DNA of 64,000 nt, from NCBI RefSeq assembly GCF_018398335.1, contig NZ_JAHBRX010000003.1:1-64000 (forward strand), given 5' to 3'. This stretch comes from Chelatococcus sp. HY11. Lineage in GTDB: Bacteria > Pseudomonadota > Alphaproteobacteria > Rhizobiales > Beijerinckiaceae. Positions 1 to 8,511 of this stretch are shown here, in pieces (the stretch's first letter is position 1; each line of letters opens with the position of its first letter). The notes beneath the pieces were generated by a model. That model made no database searches. It had not been told where the DNA came from and saw only the letters and a program-made list of their open reading frames with translations. The position numbers were made by a program, and so were the translations under genes.

Positions 1-1
1 G

Positions 2-223
2 TTCCCGCTTCGTAAGCCGTCATTTCTCAACTCGGCCGATCTGCAGAGCTGGATTTTGGCCCGCACAGGCGGGACCATAGGGGAAATAGCTGCTCTGTTG
101 CGTTCGGCTGCGGTTGCCGCGGTCGAAGGCGGGGAGGAGGCGATCAATCAGCGGTCGCTCCGCCAGATGAAATACCAAGGTCCGGCAGACCGCCGACGTC
201 TCACCGAGAAGCTTCTGGTCTGA
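2..223 (+). CDS. tniB: TniB-like transposition ATPase, C-terminal end only
   Basis: The window opens inside this reading frame, which runs to a TGA at 221-223 and gives about 73 residues with no start codon. I identify it by position and by its C-terminal character: TniB is the AAA+ ATPase that activates the TniA transposase and lies directly upstream of tniQ in Tn5053/Tn402-like elements. Only 2 bp separate its stop from the tniQ start, so the two are one operon. The Walker motifs lie outside the window. The assignment rests mainly on context. Confidence 0.7.
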   Translation, partial: FPLRKPSFLNSADLQSWILARTGGTIGEIAALLRSAAVAAVEGGEEAINQRSLRQMKYQGPADRRRLTEKLLV

Positions 224-225
224 GG

Positions 226-1389
226 ATGGCGACAAGGCTGCCGATTCATCCTCAGCCATTGCCGCAAGAAGCTTTGTCTTCATGGCTGTGGCGGCTCGCT
301 GATGCTTATGACATGGGCGTCGGCGAATTCGCTGAAGCAGCCCTGGGGATCAACAGGCCGGATATCGAATTGGCGGATTTCTGGCCATCGGCTCTTTTGA
401 TCCAGAAGCTGGCGGAACGCACAGGTGTTGCTATTGGTCGGATCCGGGCCATGACGATGGCGGCCTATGTGCCCTATCTGTTGGACAGTCTGTCGCCGCG
501 AGGCGACATCTTTCGAGCCTATTGCTGTCAGTTTGGTATCTTTGAGAATCCGGCGTTGCGAGTGCGCCCGGCGCGGGCTGCTTGGTGGCTCCCTTGGATC
601 TCGGACGATCTCGCCGACGGCAAGATGATCGGGTGCATTGAATGCCTGCGGGGCGATCGGCAGCGTTTCGGCCGGCTACATTGGCGAGCGAACTGGATGG
701 CGAGTTGCCCGAAGCACGGCGTCCTGCTGCACGCTGCCAGTCCCGCCGAACAATCCGAGTATCCAGTTTCCAAGGAAACCGCCACAGAACTCGCGGCGCT
801 CGACGGGTTGACCCTGCAGGCCGTTACGAAGGGCAGGGTACAGTTGCCCGGTGGCCGCCTTGTTCACGGAGGCCTTTGGCTTCGTGTTCTGCGTGGCGTT
901 ATCGACGAGATCTGCCGCCCGCGCCGCATGAAGGATGTGGCACGTCCGATAATTGAGGCTGCGTGGGAAGCAGCAGGCCTGCCCTATCGCCATGCCCTGG
1001 GGCGCTGGGGTATTTACGAGAAGTTGGGTCGTTTGGAGCGGGCGAACGTGCTGAAAGTCGCTGCCTTGGCCATGCGGCCGCTGATCAGGGCGGGCTTCCA
1101 GCCTTTGAAAGCATCCACGCGCCCATTGGAGGCTGAAGCGTCACGGGCCGTCTCGCCTGCCGTTCTCGTGCGGGATTTCCAACTGATGCCCATCGAAATC
1201 GAGAACATCACCATGCTGGCCCGTGAAAACGACGACGTTGCGATCGATCTGCGCCGAATGCTCAATCATCAGCCGCGCAGTGCACGGTTCGTGGCTCAGA
1301 CTGACGAAACCCTCAAAAGCTTGGGAATTCCGGTGTTGGCGCCGCTTCTCGTCGCCCGGACGCCTGATCTCGCCGGTGACCCCTACTGA
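226..1389 (+). CDS. tniQ: TniQ family transposition protein
   Basis: 387 aa. The N-terminus (PLPQEALSSWLWRLADAY) is the typical opening of TniQ-family proteins, which help choose the target in Tn5053/Tn7-type transposition. A zinc-finger-like set follows, CIEC near residue 137 and CPKHG near residue 161, as expected for the family. The ATG lies 2 bp after the stop of the upstream tniB fragment, indicating translational coupling. A terminal repeat lies 20 bp after the stop, so this is the last gene of the element. There is no resolvase gene after it, unlike classical Tn5053. The frame is intact. Confidence 0.9.
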   Translation: MATRLPIHPQPLPQEALSSWLWRLADAYDMGVGEFAEAALGINRPDIELADFWPSALLIQKLAERTGVAIGRIRAMTMAAYVPYLLDSLSPRGDIFRAYCCQFGIFENPALRVRPARAAWWLPWISDDLADGKMIGCIECLRGDRQRFGRLHWRANWMASCPKHGVLLHAASPAEQSEYPVSKETATELAALDGLTLQAVTKGRVQLPGGRLVHGGLWLRVLRGVIDEICRPRRMKDVARPIIEAAWEAAGLPYRHALGRWGIYEKLGRLERANVLKVAALAMRPLIRAGFQPLKASTRPLEAEASRAVSPAVLVRDFQLMPIEIENITMLARENDDVAIDLRRMLNHQPRSARFVAQTDETLKSLGIPVLAPLLVARTPDLAGDPY

Positions 1390-1408
1390 AGTCAGCTTTG
1401 TCCCGCCA

Positions 1409-1433
1409 GTGCAGTCCACTGTGACAAATGACA
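1409..1433. repeat. Terminal inverted repeat of the Tni transposon
   Basis: Read on the minus strand this 25-mer begins TGTCATTT and ends GACTGCAC. From memory, Tn5053/Tn402-family ends begin TGTCATTT and carry GACTGCAC at the inner edge of a 25-bp repeat. Spacing and both ends match; the middle differs. It lies 20 bp after tniQ, where the transposon should end. The adjacent 5 bp (1434-1438) would be one copy of the target duplication; the other lies outside the window. Confidence 0.6.
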
Positions 1434-1765
1434 CTCCAACGGCGAAACGAGCGCGGCGTACAATTTCAAAAGACACGAGAAAACGGTCGTTTGATGACGT
1501 GGTTTGAGAACGTTGCGTTAATCACCACGCCCGATTGGGCTTCCCTTATCGGGCATTCTCAGCCCTAGAATGGCTCATCTCTGGCGATTCTGGCACGCGA
1601 TCGCGAATTTGAGCGCGGTGACCGGGCCAACGCGGGCGGCGGTCGTAAATCGGCTGCGGAGGGGCTTCTGAACGCACCCGTCCAGCCCATCTACGAGCCG
1701 TAGAAAGCCATTGCTTCGCTTCCGCAAGCAGCTTTAACCTTTGGTGGGTCAACCACTTATGATTC
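1434..1765. other. Non-coding flank between transposon end and next gene
   Basis: I see no convincing gene here. The open frames on both strands are short, lack ribosome-binding sites and resemble nothing I know. The stretch begins at the inferred transposon end and runs to the RHE_PE00001-type gene. Confidence 0.5.
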
Positions 1766-2944
1766 GTGGGGCGCAGCATGGTCGTCGGGGGCAGGATAGG
1801 GGATCTCGGTCGCGACGAGGAAATCCGGCCGCAACTCTATGACCTGCCGGATCTGCCCTGGGAGGCGATCGCCGGCCGGCTCGAACGGGTCGCCATCGCG
1901 GTCATGAAACTCGATGCGCGGCTCGAGGCCTCCGGTCTTGCGGCCGGCTGGCAATCGCGCTGCGACATGACCGAGGCGGTGCGGGCACTGATCCTCGACG
2001 GTCATCTCGTCGATATCGGTGACGTCGTGCTGCACGATGCCGGCATGGATGTCAGAAGTCCGACCCACGAATTGACCCGCGCCGCGACGGCCTTGCGCGC
2101 GCGACGAACCGTGATGGTCCGCAAGGCGCCGTGGCCACTCTCGATCGACGGTCTCGCCGCCCTGCGCGGCATCATGCCGGCAAGCGGGGAGGGCAGGGGG
2201 GCACGCTCGACCTCTCCCTCGGCCGCGGACGACGATAACAACGACGCGTTTCCGGCCTTCGCCACCGACGCCGATCCGTGGAAGGCGCAGTTCGCCGATA
2301 TCGATGCCCTGCTCGCACGCACCAACAATGTGCTCGCCGGCGAGACGCCGATCCGCACCAGCCGTTCGCATCTGGTCTATGACCCTGACATCGACGAGGG
2401 CGAGGATGAAGACCTCTGGCTCGATGTCGTCAGGCGTACCGCACCATGGCCGGCGGTCGCCGCCGCGGCAATCGCCTGGAAAGCCTGGCTCGATCTCAAC
2501 CTCTATCCGCGCCAGCCCTGGCTCGGCTTCATCATGGCCGGTTGTATCCTGCGGGCGCGTGGTCTGACCGACCACCTGCTGCCGCTGGCCTCGGGCTTTC
2601 GGACCGCGAAATTCCGGCCGCAGGGCAGGGAAGGAGCACCCGAGATTGTGGCGGGCTTCTGCGCCATCGTCGAGGAAGCGATCGCCCAGGGACAGAAGGA
2701 TCTCGAGCGTCTGCTTCTCGCACGCGAGACCATGGACCGGGTCACCCGAACCCGCCGCAGCAACTCGAAGCTGCCCGAACTCGTCGCGCTGTTTCTGTCG
2801 CGCCCGCTGGTGACGGTGGCGCTTGGCGCCAAGCTCCTCAGGGTGACGCCCAAGGCCGTCGACCTGATGCTGATCCAGCTCGGCGGCGCACTGCCCCGCG
2901 AACTCACCGGACGGCGCCGCTATCGCGCCTGGGGCATCGTGTGA
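1766..2944 (+). CDS. RHE_PE00001 family protein (DUF1612 with C-terminal helix-turn-helix)
   Basis: 392 aa from a GTG at 1766; an ATG at 1778 (MVVGGRIGD) is an alternative start. The N-terminal half carries family landmarks such as DLPWEAIAGRLERVA and VVLHDAGMDVRSPTHELTRA. The C-terminal 60 residues (ALGAKLLRVTPKAVDLML and after) look like a helix-turn-helix. This family is common on rhizobial plasmids and islands and has no settled function; DNA binding is inferred from the C-terminal fold. A long frame on the opposite strand is a shadow caused by high GC. Confidence 0.85.
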   Translation: MGRSMVVGGRIGDLGRDEEIRPQLYDLPDLPWEAIAGRLERVAIAVMKLDARLEASGLAAGWQSRCDMTEAVRALILDGHLVDIGDVVLHDAGMDVRSPTHELTRAATALRARRTVMVRKAPWPLSIDGLAALRGIMPASGEGRGARSTSPSAADDDNNDAFPAFATDADPWKAQFADIDALLARTNNVLAGETPIRTSRSHLVYDPDIDEGEDEDLWLDVVRRTAPWPAVAAAAIAWKAWLDLNLYPRQPWLGFIMAGCILRARGLTDHLLPLASGFRTAKFRPQGREGAPEIVAGFCAIVEEAIAQGQKDLERLLLARETMDRVTRTRRSNSKLPELVALFLSRPLVTVALGAKLLRVTPKAVDLMLIQLGGALPRELTGRRRYRAWGIV

Positions 2945-3120
2945 TGTACTCCACCCCGGAACTTGATTCCCGCGCCTTCCGGGCGAAACGCCCGGCCGAT
3001 ATCTTCCGCACCATTCCTGCATTGGCGACGCCAAAGATTTACCCTGCCATGACAACGCCGATCAATCTTCCTCGCCGTTTTCCGCGGAGCATTTCAGACG
3101 GCTAGAATCGGAGCTGTGAG

Positions 3121-3375
3121 GTGACAAGCACGGACCTGCACGACCTATCGTTGAGCTTGGCTATCGTCGCAGGTGGCCTGTCTGTCGTCTTGCACGGAAT
3201 GGCTTGGCAGGCCCGCAGACGGCTCAGGGCTTCGTTGAAAATTCAGCTCACGGAAGCGGTCGAAGAACTGACACAAAGATGGGAGGGACGCGCTGCTCTT
3301 TGGCATAGCATCGGGCTTGCACTGTCCCTTGTCTCAATCCTTTGTGTCGCAGCGTGGCTTCTCCTCAGGCAGTGA
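3121..3375 (+). CDS. Small protein with two predicted membrane segments
   Basis: 84 aa from a GTG start. Residues about 8-26 (LSLAIVAGGLSVVLHGMAW) and 64-82 (IGLALSLVSILCVAAWLLL) are hydrophobic enough to span a membrane, with a charged linker between them (ARRRLRASLK, EAVEELTQRWEG). I do not recognise a family. It lies alone between the DUF1612 gene and a small stress-type gene. The start is uncertain because no strong ribosome-binding site precedes it. It is likely real but of unknown function. Confidence 0.5.
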   Translation: MTSTDLHDLSLSLAIVAGGLSVVLHGMAWQARRRLRASLKIQLTEAVEELTQRWEGRAALWHSIGLALSLVSILCVAAWLLLRQ

Positions 3376-3465
3376 GCTGACGTTCCTCACTTCCGCAATC
3401 AGGGCGTACCCGACGGGAACGGGTGGCTGAGGGGAGCGTTGCCAACCTACAAAAGGAGCCCAACC

Positions 3466-3615
3466 ATGCTGAATGCCAGCGATCGGGATGACAAACCCGC
3501 TGAAATGAAGATCAACAGCGACGAGCGCCAGGACAAGAGGCTCGACCATGGAATCAAAGAGTCCTTCCCGGCCAGCGATCCGGTATCCGTGCAGGTGAGC
3601 AAATGCTCCCGGTGA
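3466..3615 (+). CDS. Small ESFPASDP-motif protein
   Basis: 49 aa (MLNASDRDDKPAEMKINS...), preceded by AAAAGGAG at a good distance from the ATG. It contains KESFPASDPVSV, a motif seen in many short hydrophilic alphaproteobacterial proteins often linked to the general stress response. The last residues (QVSKCSR) are unlike the family. The next open frame begins in another phase almost at once, so this protein may originally have continued into it and been cut by a frameshift. Confidence 0.55.
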   Translation: MLNASDRDDKPAEMKINSDERQDKRLDHGIKESFPASDPVSVQVSKCSR

Positions 3616-3951
3616 TCCTCGCGGCGAAGGGGACACGGCGAGTTCTTCGTTACAAGAGCCTGGCGTCGAAGGTGTTATACCGGGCGTTGCGCAGCAAGCT
3701 CGCCAAGCCGCAGCCGCCCTCTCGGACGGAGCACGGGGGGCGGCCGAAAATCTGCTCGCCAAAAGCCGGGAATATCTCCCCGGTCTGGAGAGCAGCGTTC
3801 AGAGGAGACAGACCGCAACGGTGGATGCGATCGGCCGGCACCCGATCGGGGTCGCTGTGCATTGTTGATCGGCTTCGGAGTCGGGGTGATTGCCTACGAG
3901 TTTATGGCAAGCAGACAACCGCGTCAGTCTCGATCGCGGCAGACCGGGTAG
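3599..3951 (+). pseudogene. Remnant of a YqjD/ElaB-like (DUF883-type) membrane protein
   Basis: One frame reads an alanine-rich amphipathic stretch (VAQQARQAAAALSDGARG, then ENLLAKSREYLPGLES) ending in DAIGRHPIGVAVHC and a stop near 3867. The next phase continues at once with LLIGFGVGVIAYEFMAS, a plausible C-terminal membrane anchor, up to a TAG at 3949-3951. A single-base loss near 3860 explains the break. A long helix followed by a glycine-rich hydrophobic anchor fits ribosome-associated YqjD/ElaB-like proteins. No start codon is evident, so it may once have been joined to the preceding small ORF. Confidence 0.45.
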
Positions 3952-4009
3952 CTCATCTCACAAGAAGCGAGCAGCAATGGTAGCGCGCCAAGGCGCCCGC
4001 CCCTCGTCA

Positions 4010-4184
4010 GGTATAGGTCGAGCTTGCGAGCGCCGCTGTTAAGGGTCGAACCACGGCAGCCTCTTCATAGGAGAGTGGAGAGACCTTCCAGAATAACCAG
4101 CGCTAGCGCCTCTTGATGGTCAAGCGGAAGACACGCGAAGGCAGCGGCGAATTGTTGATGGGCGAGTTTGTCCTCCTGTTCAGG
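4010..4184 (-). pseudogene. Remnant of an ECF-type RNA polymerase sigma factor
   Basis: On the minus strand about 39 residues (FAAAFACLPLDHQEALALVI, then LEGLS) match the start of ECF sigma region 4, whose usual wording is LPxxQREALxLVxxEGLSYEEAA. The frame breaks right after GLS. Seven bases later another phase reads YEEAAVV, and ARKLDLYL follows in a third phase. It is thus the decayed 3' end of a sigma gene with small indels. The 5' part has been lost or replaced by the divergent histidine kinase gene. The neighbourhood suggests a former EcfG-type stress module. Confidence 0.5.
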
Positions 4185-5307
4185 GGGAACACTGAGCGAA
4201 AGGGCCAAGGAACCGTCCGCCATCTTCGACCTCTCGTCGGGCGCGACGGGTGCCGCTAAAAAACAGGTTCCTGAGGATGGTGAAAAGCTAGGCCCGGAGA
4301 TTGCCCGCCTCGTATGCTTTATCGCAGACGACATTGAAACCTCGCAAACTCCCCGAGAGCAGACCGACAAGTCGAGGGGCTTAGGGCCAGAGGACTCCCC
4401 TTTTGCGCAGAGTGCAGCCGAGGTCCACGCGACGCTTCGCCTCGGCGACGGCTTCGATATCGATCAAATGGTGTCAGAGTACCGCGCCCTGCGCGCGAGC
4501 GTGGTCAAGCAATGGATGGCGGGGAAAGAGGCTCTTGCTGCGACAGATCTCGATGAGCTCACTCGTTTCAACGAAGCCATCGATCAGGCTATGACTGAGT
4601 CAGTTGCCAAGTACACGGAAATTGTCACCAACTCGCGGAATATCTTTCTCGGCGTCTTGGGGCACGATTTGCGCAATCCTATCGGCGCGGCGTCTATGGC
4701 AGCGCAGGCTATGGTCAAAATGGGCGTGACGGGCGCAAGGCAAACTCGTCTCGCATCTCAGATTGTTGACACCACCCAACGTGCGACGGCAATCCTGAAT
4801 GACCTTCTCGACATTACGCGCTCGGCTTTCGGAGCCGACCTTCCGATGGTGAAGGCGCCGATGAACATGGGGCAACTTGCCATCCAGCTCAGGGATGAAA
4901 TGCGTGCCCTCTCCGAGGGGCGTTCAATCGAAACTGAAATCATCGGAAACACCGAAGGCGAGTGGGATAGGATCCGGATCGGGCAGGTCTTCTCGAACCT
5001 GATTGGCAACGCCATTCAGTACAGTCCGCCAGCATCGACTGTTTCTGTGACGGTTTCCGACCGCCAAGAGAAGGTCGTCGTATCCGTGAACAATGAGGGG
5101 GCCCCGATCAGTTCGGAAAAGATCAAAACGATCTTCGATTTCATGACGCGGGGCAACGAGACCGACGTAGGGGGCGAGGTTACCACCAATCTCGGGCTCG
5201 GATTGTTTATTGCGAAGAAGATCGTTTCGGCCCACGTCGGCGAGATCACGGTTACCTCAGATGCCAATACCGGAACAACTTTTACGGTCATTCTTCCGAG
5301 GCGTTAG
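4168..5307 (+). CDS. Sensor histidine kinase with RsbRD-like N-terminus
   Basis: 379 aa from a TTG start, so the N-terminus is uncertain and may be shortened. Residues about 35-140 are a helical region like RsbRD_N sensor domains. The phospho-acceptor box LGVLGHDLRNPIGAA places the histidine near residue 166. The ATPase domain has an N-box (FSNLIGNAIQYSP, about 277), an F-box (FDFMTRG) and a G-box (NLGLGLFIAKK, about 343). No membrane segment is visible, so it should be cytoplasmic. No response regulator gene is adjacent. Beside the sigma remnant and the SFPASDP protein, a stress-response role is a reasonable inference. Confidence 0.85.
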   Translation: MSSCSGGTLSERAKEPSAIFDLSSGATGAAKKQVPEDGEKLGPEIARLVCFIADDIETSQTPREQTDKSRGLGPEDSPFAQSAAEVHATLRLGDGFDIDQMVSEYRALRASVVKQWMAGKEALAATDLDELTRFNEAIDQAMTESVAKYTEIVTNSRNIFLGVLGHDLRNPIGAASMAAQAMVKMGVTGARQTRLASQIVDTTQRATAILNDLLDITRSAFGADLPMVKAPMNMGQLAIQLRDEMRALSEGRSIETEIIGNTEGEWDRIRIGQVFSNLIGNAIQYSPPASTVSVTVSDRQEKVVVSVNNEGAPISSEKIKTIFDFMTRGNETDVGGEVTTNLGLGLFIAKKIVSAHVGEITVTSDANTGTTFTVILPRR

Positions 5308-6076
5308 CCTGTGAGGTGACTTTGTAATTTGAAGTGGGACGCTCGGACTCATTCTTGCGAGTGTCAATCGACATAGCGTGGATATGGTAGCGTCCGAGAT
5401 GAAGCATTAACTGAGATCGAATTCGATTCGCCTCACTGATGGCGCGGCGGCACCCTTAAGAAGCCGCGCCGGCCGATCCAGCGAGCAAATGTCGCCGCGA
5501 CCAAAGCCGTGAGTCGGCCTCTCGTCGGCGACACCGTAGACCCGCGCCAAGCCACGCTCTTTGACCTTCCGATCCCCGATTGGATAGAGCCATGTCTCCC
5601 TACGCTCGTCTTGAGGGCACCCACCGGGCCTGAATGGATGCACGAGATCAAATGGGATTGCTATCGTATTTCTATTTTCATCAACCACGGCAAGGTGACT
5701 ATCCGGACCCGCCGGGGCCGCGACTGGACCGATCGATTTCCCGCTGCACGGCCGATCGAGCGGTGCTCTACGCCTTTTGATCTCCTCTTTCTCGACGGGC
5801 ACGACTTACGTCCCTGGAAGCTTGAGGATCGGCGGGATGCGTGGAATCCATTGTCGACCTGACCAGCCGCACCATCATGTTGTCGGAGGAGATCGAAGGT
5901 GATGGACCCATCATCTGGGCCCATGCCTGCCGTCATGGACTGGAAGGGATCGTCTCGACGCGCCGTACTGCTCCGGCCGGCGCCTCGATTGGCGCAAGAC
6001 GAAGTGCATCCAGTCCGAGACTTTCCTCGTCATCGGATATGAGACGACGGCAGGCGAGTTGGCGTAAGCGGTGTTC

Positions 6077-7609
6077 TCAGGCCACGGCCTTGATCTCGGA
6101 AGCGGCGATATAGGCCCAAGGCAGGAGATCGTCGATTTGGCTGTTTGGATGGCCGTTGACGATCCTTGCGAGCACGTCGGCGATGTAGCGGAGCGGTTCG
6201 ACGTCGTTGAGCTTGCAGGTTTCAATGAGAGAAGCGACGACAGCCCAATGCTCGGCGCCACCGTCAGAGCCCGCGAAGAGAGCGTTCTTGCGGTTGAGCG
6301 CAATCGGTCGGATCGACCGCTCGACGGTATTGGAGTCGATCTCGATACGTCCGTCGTCCAGGAAGCGGGTGAGCCCCTCCCAGCGTGAGAGCGTATAGCG
6401 GATTGCCTCGGCGAGTTTGGTCTTCTGGCTGATCAGGCTGAGCTTCTCGTGCAGCCATGGCTCGAGTTCGGCCAGGAGCGGCCGACTCCTTTCCTGGCGC
6501 GCGGTGCGACGTTCGCCTGCCGACTGGCCGCGGATGTCGTTCTCGACGCGATAGATCTCTGCGATGCGCCGGAGCGCCTCGCTGGCGATGGGCGCCGGGC
6601 TGGCGGCCGCGAGCTCGTAGAAGCGCCGGCGTACGTGTGCCCAGCAGAAGGCGAGCGTTGCGCCGCTCTTCCCGGCCAGCACGCGATAGCCGCCATAGCC
6701 GTCGACCTGCAGGATGCCGGTAAAGCCCGCGAGATGAGCGATCGGTCGCTCCGCCTTTCGGTCCGGCGCATAGACATAGGCGACGCCCGGCGGGTCGCTC
6801 CCGTTCCATGGTCGGTCATCGCGAGCGTAGGCCCAGAGCTGCCCGGTCTTGGTCTTGCCGCGGCCGGGATCCAGCACCGGCGCCGTGGTCTCGTCGGCAA
6901 AGAGCTTCGGCGAGGCCTTCAGCTTCTCCAACAGCCGCTCGTGGACCGGACGCAGGTGCCAGGCGGCGCGGCCGACCCAGTCGGCGAGCGTGGAACGGTC
7001 GAGGTTGATACCCTGCCGAGCATAGATCTGCGCCTGACGATAGAGCGGCAAATGATCGGCATATTTGGAGACCAGAACCTGCGCGACCGTCGCCTCGGTC
7101 GGCAGACCGCCTTCGATCAGCCGGGCAGGCGCCGGAGCCTGCACGACCACGTCATCGCAGGCACGACACGCATATTTGGGTCGACGCACGACGATCACGC
7201 GCAATTGCGCCGGCACGATATCGAGCCGCTCGCTGACGTCTTCGCCGATCCGATGAAGGTCGTTGCGGCAGCATGGGCAGGCATGGTCCTCGATGTCGAC
7301 GACCATCTCGATGCGTGGCAGATGCGGCGGCAGCGCGCCACGGTTCGCCCGCCGCTTCGCAGCGCGTTCCCTGCGGATAGCCGGATCAGCGTGTTCGGCT
7401 TCTTCCTCGCCCGCTGCTTCGATCTGCTCTGCTTCCTCGAGGCCAAGAAGGAGTTGATCCTCAGGCAGGCTCTCGGCCCGACGACCGAAGCGGTGGCGCT
7501 GCAATTCCTTGATGATCTGGGTCAGGCGAGCGTTCTCGACATCGCGCGCCAGGACCATCGCCTTCAGCACATCCGGATCGTCGGGAAGCTGGTCCGCCGT
7601 CATCGCCAT
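6077..7609 (-). CDS. tnpC: IS66 family transposase TnpC
   Basis: 510 aa, full length for the family. The N-terminal coiled coil (NARLTQIIKELQRHRFGRR) is followed by a cysteine-containing zinc-binding segment (CPCCRNDL, CRACDD), the DDE transposase core (FADETTAPVLDPG, QVDGYGGY) and the typical C-terminus (LNDVEPLRYIADVLARI, DDLLPW). It is the last gene of the tnpA-tnpB-tnpC operon and ends 13 bp from the left end of the element. No damage is visible. Confidence 0.95.
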   Translation of the reverse strand: MAMTADQLPDDPDVLKAMVLARDVENARLTQIIKELQRHRFGRRAESLPEDQLLLGLEEAEQIEAAGEEEAEHADPAIRRERAAKRRANRGALPPHLPRIEMVVDIEDHACPCCRNDLHRIGEDVSERLDIVPAQLRVIVVRRPKYACRACDDVVVQAPAPARLIEGGLPTEATVAQVLVSKYADHLPLYRQAQIYARQGINLDRSTLADWVGRAAWHLRPVHERLLEKLKASPKLFADETTAPVLDPGRGKTKTGQLWAYARDDRPWNGSDPPGVAYVYAPDRKAERPIAHLAGFTGILQVDGYGGYRVLAGKSGATLAFCWAHVRRRFYELAAASPAPIASEALRRIAEIYRVENDIRGQSAGERRTARQERSRPLLAELEPWLHEKLSLISQKTKLAEAIRYTLSRWEGLTRFLDDGRIEIDSNTVERSIRPIALNRKNALFAGSDGGAEHWAVVASLIETCKLNDVEPLRYIADVLARIVNGHPNSQIDDLLPWAYIAASEIKAVA

Positions 7610-7678
7610 GACGGGAGCAGACCATATTCGCCGGCTCCGGGCGACAGCGGAATCGAGGCTGATTCACTTCGTCGCGGA

Positions 7679-8035
7679 TCAACTCGCCTGCGTGGGAACG
7701 CTTGTCTGGCGGGCTTCATGGACCCGCCGCCAATCGAGCCCCTCAAGCAGCGCCGACAACTGCGCGGCCGTCAGGCGCATCACGCCATCCTGCACCTTTG
7801 GCCAGCGGAACTCCCCGTCTTCCAGCCGCTTTGCATAGAGGCAGACGCCGGTACCGTCCCAGAAGATCAGCTTGATCCGATCCGTGCGCTTGGCACGAAA
7901 CACATACACCGCACCGCTGAACGGGTCGGCGCCCATCGTCTCGCGCACCAACGCAGCCAGCCCCTCCGCCCCCTTGCGGAAGTCTACCGGCTTCGTCGCC
8001 ACCATGACCTTGACGGCGCCCGTCGGCCCGATCAC
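7679..8035 (-). CDS. tnpB: IS66 Orf2-like accessory protein TnpB
   Basis: 118 aa. It shows the standard TnpB wording: VMVATKPVDFRKGAEGLAAL, FRAKRTDRIKLIFWDGTG and RLEDGEFRWP. It is required with TnpA and TnpC for IS66 transposition, but its biochemical role is unknown. The start overlaps the tnpA stop by 4 bp (ATGA), indicating translational coupling. The frame is intact. Confidence 0.95.
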   Translation of the reverse strand: MIGPTGAVKVMVATKPVDFRKGAEGLAALVRETMGADPFSGAVYVFRAKRTDRIKLIFWDGTGVCLYAKRLEDGEFRWPKVQDGVMRLTAAQLSALLEGLDWRRVHEARQTSVPTQAS

Positions 8036-8511
8036 GAGGTTGCCTTCAGCGCACGGATCACCGCCGCAACCGTCTTGGCGTCGGCGCCTCGGCCAACCCG
8101 CATGGCAATGCCGTCTATCTCCAGCTCGATCATCCCAACGTCGCGGATACTCTTGCGCCTCCGCGGCTGTCCAGGACGCTTCGGCGCGGATCCCCGAGGC
8201 GGGGCTGTCACCACCGCGGATACGAAGGCCAGGGATTCCTGCTGCACCGAAGCGGCCTGTTTGCGCGCTTCGCGCCGCCAGGCGAACACCTGCTGCGGCC
8301 TGAGACCATAACGCCGGGCAACTTCGGAAATGATTGCGGTCGGCTCCAGCGTCTCCGCGACGATCCTCGCCTTGTCATCCATCGACCAGTGACGCCGGCC
8401 GCCAGCACCGTTGATCACCTCGAAACGCCGAGGCTGCCGCTCCGGGTCAAGCGTAAGGTCAAGTCCAGACACAAATCTATCTCCGATCCAATACAGGACC
8501 GGCAACCTCAC
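8032..8511 (-). CDS. tnpA: IS66 accessory protein TnpA (helix-turn-helix)
   Basis: 159 aa from the furthest start; an internal GTG at 8472 (VSGLDLTLDPERQ) may be the real one, since family members are often shorter. The helix-turn-helix region reads RRHWSMDDKARIVAETLEP then IISEVARRYGLRPQQVFAWR, as in IS3/IS66 DNA-binding subunits. The C-terminus (IELEIDGIAMRVGRGADAKT) is typical. It is the first gene of the IS66 operon and starts 44 bp inside the right end. Confidence 0.9.
   Translation of the reverse strand: MRLPVLYWIGDRFVSGLDLTLDPERQPRRFEVINGAGGRRHWSMDDKARIVAETLEPTAIISEVARRYGLRPQQVFAWRREARKQAASVQQESLAFVSAVVTAPPRGSAPKRPGQPRRRKSIRDVGMIELEIDGIAMRVGRGADAKTVAAVIRALKATS

Noticed and set aside
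1757-3055. 432-aa minus-strand open frame opposite the DUF1612 gene
   Set aside because: Low-complexity shadow composition. The plus strand matches a known family from end to end.
6449-8311. 620-aa plus-strand open frame across IS66 copy 1
   Set aside because: It is antisense to intact tnpC, tnpB and tnpA and has no motif of its own.
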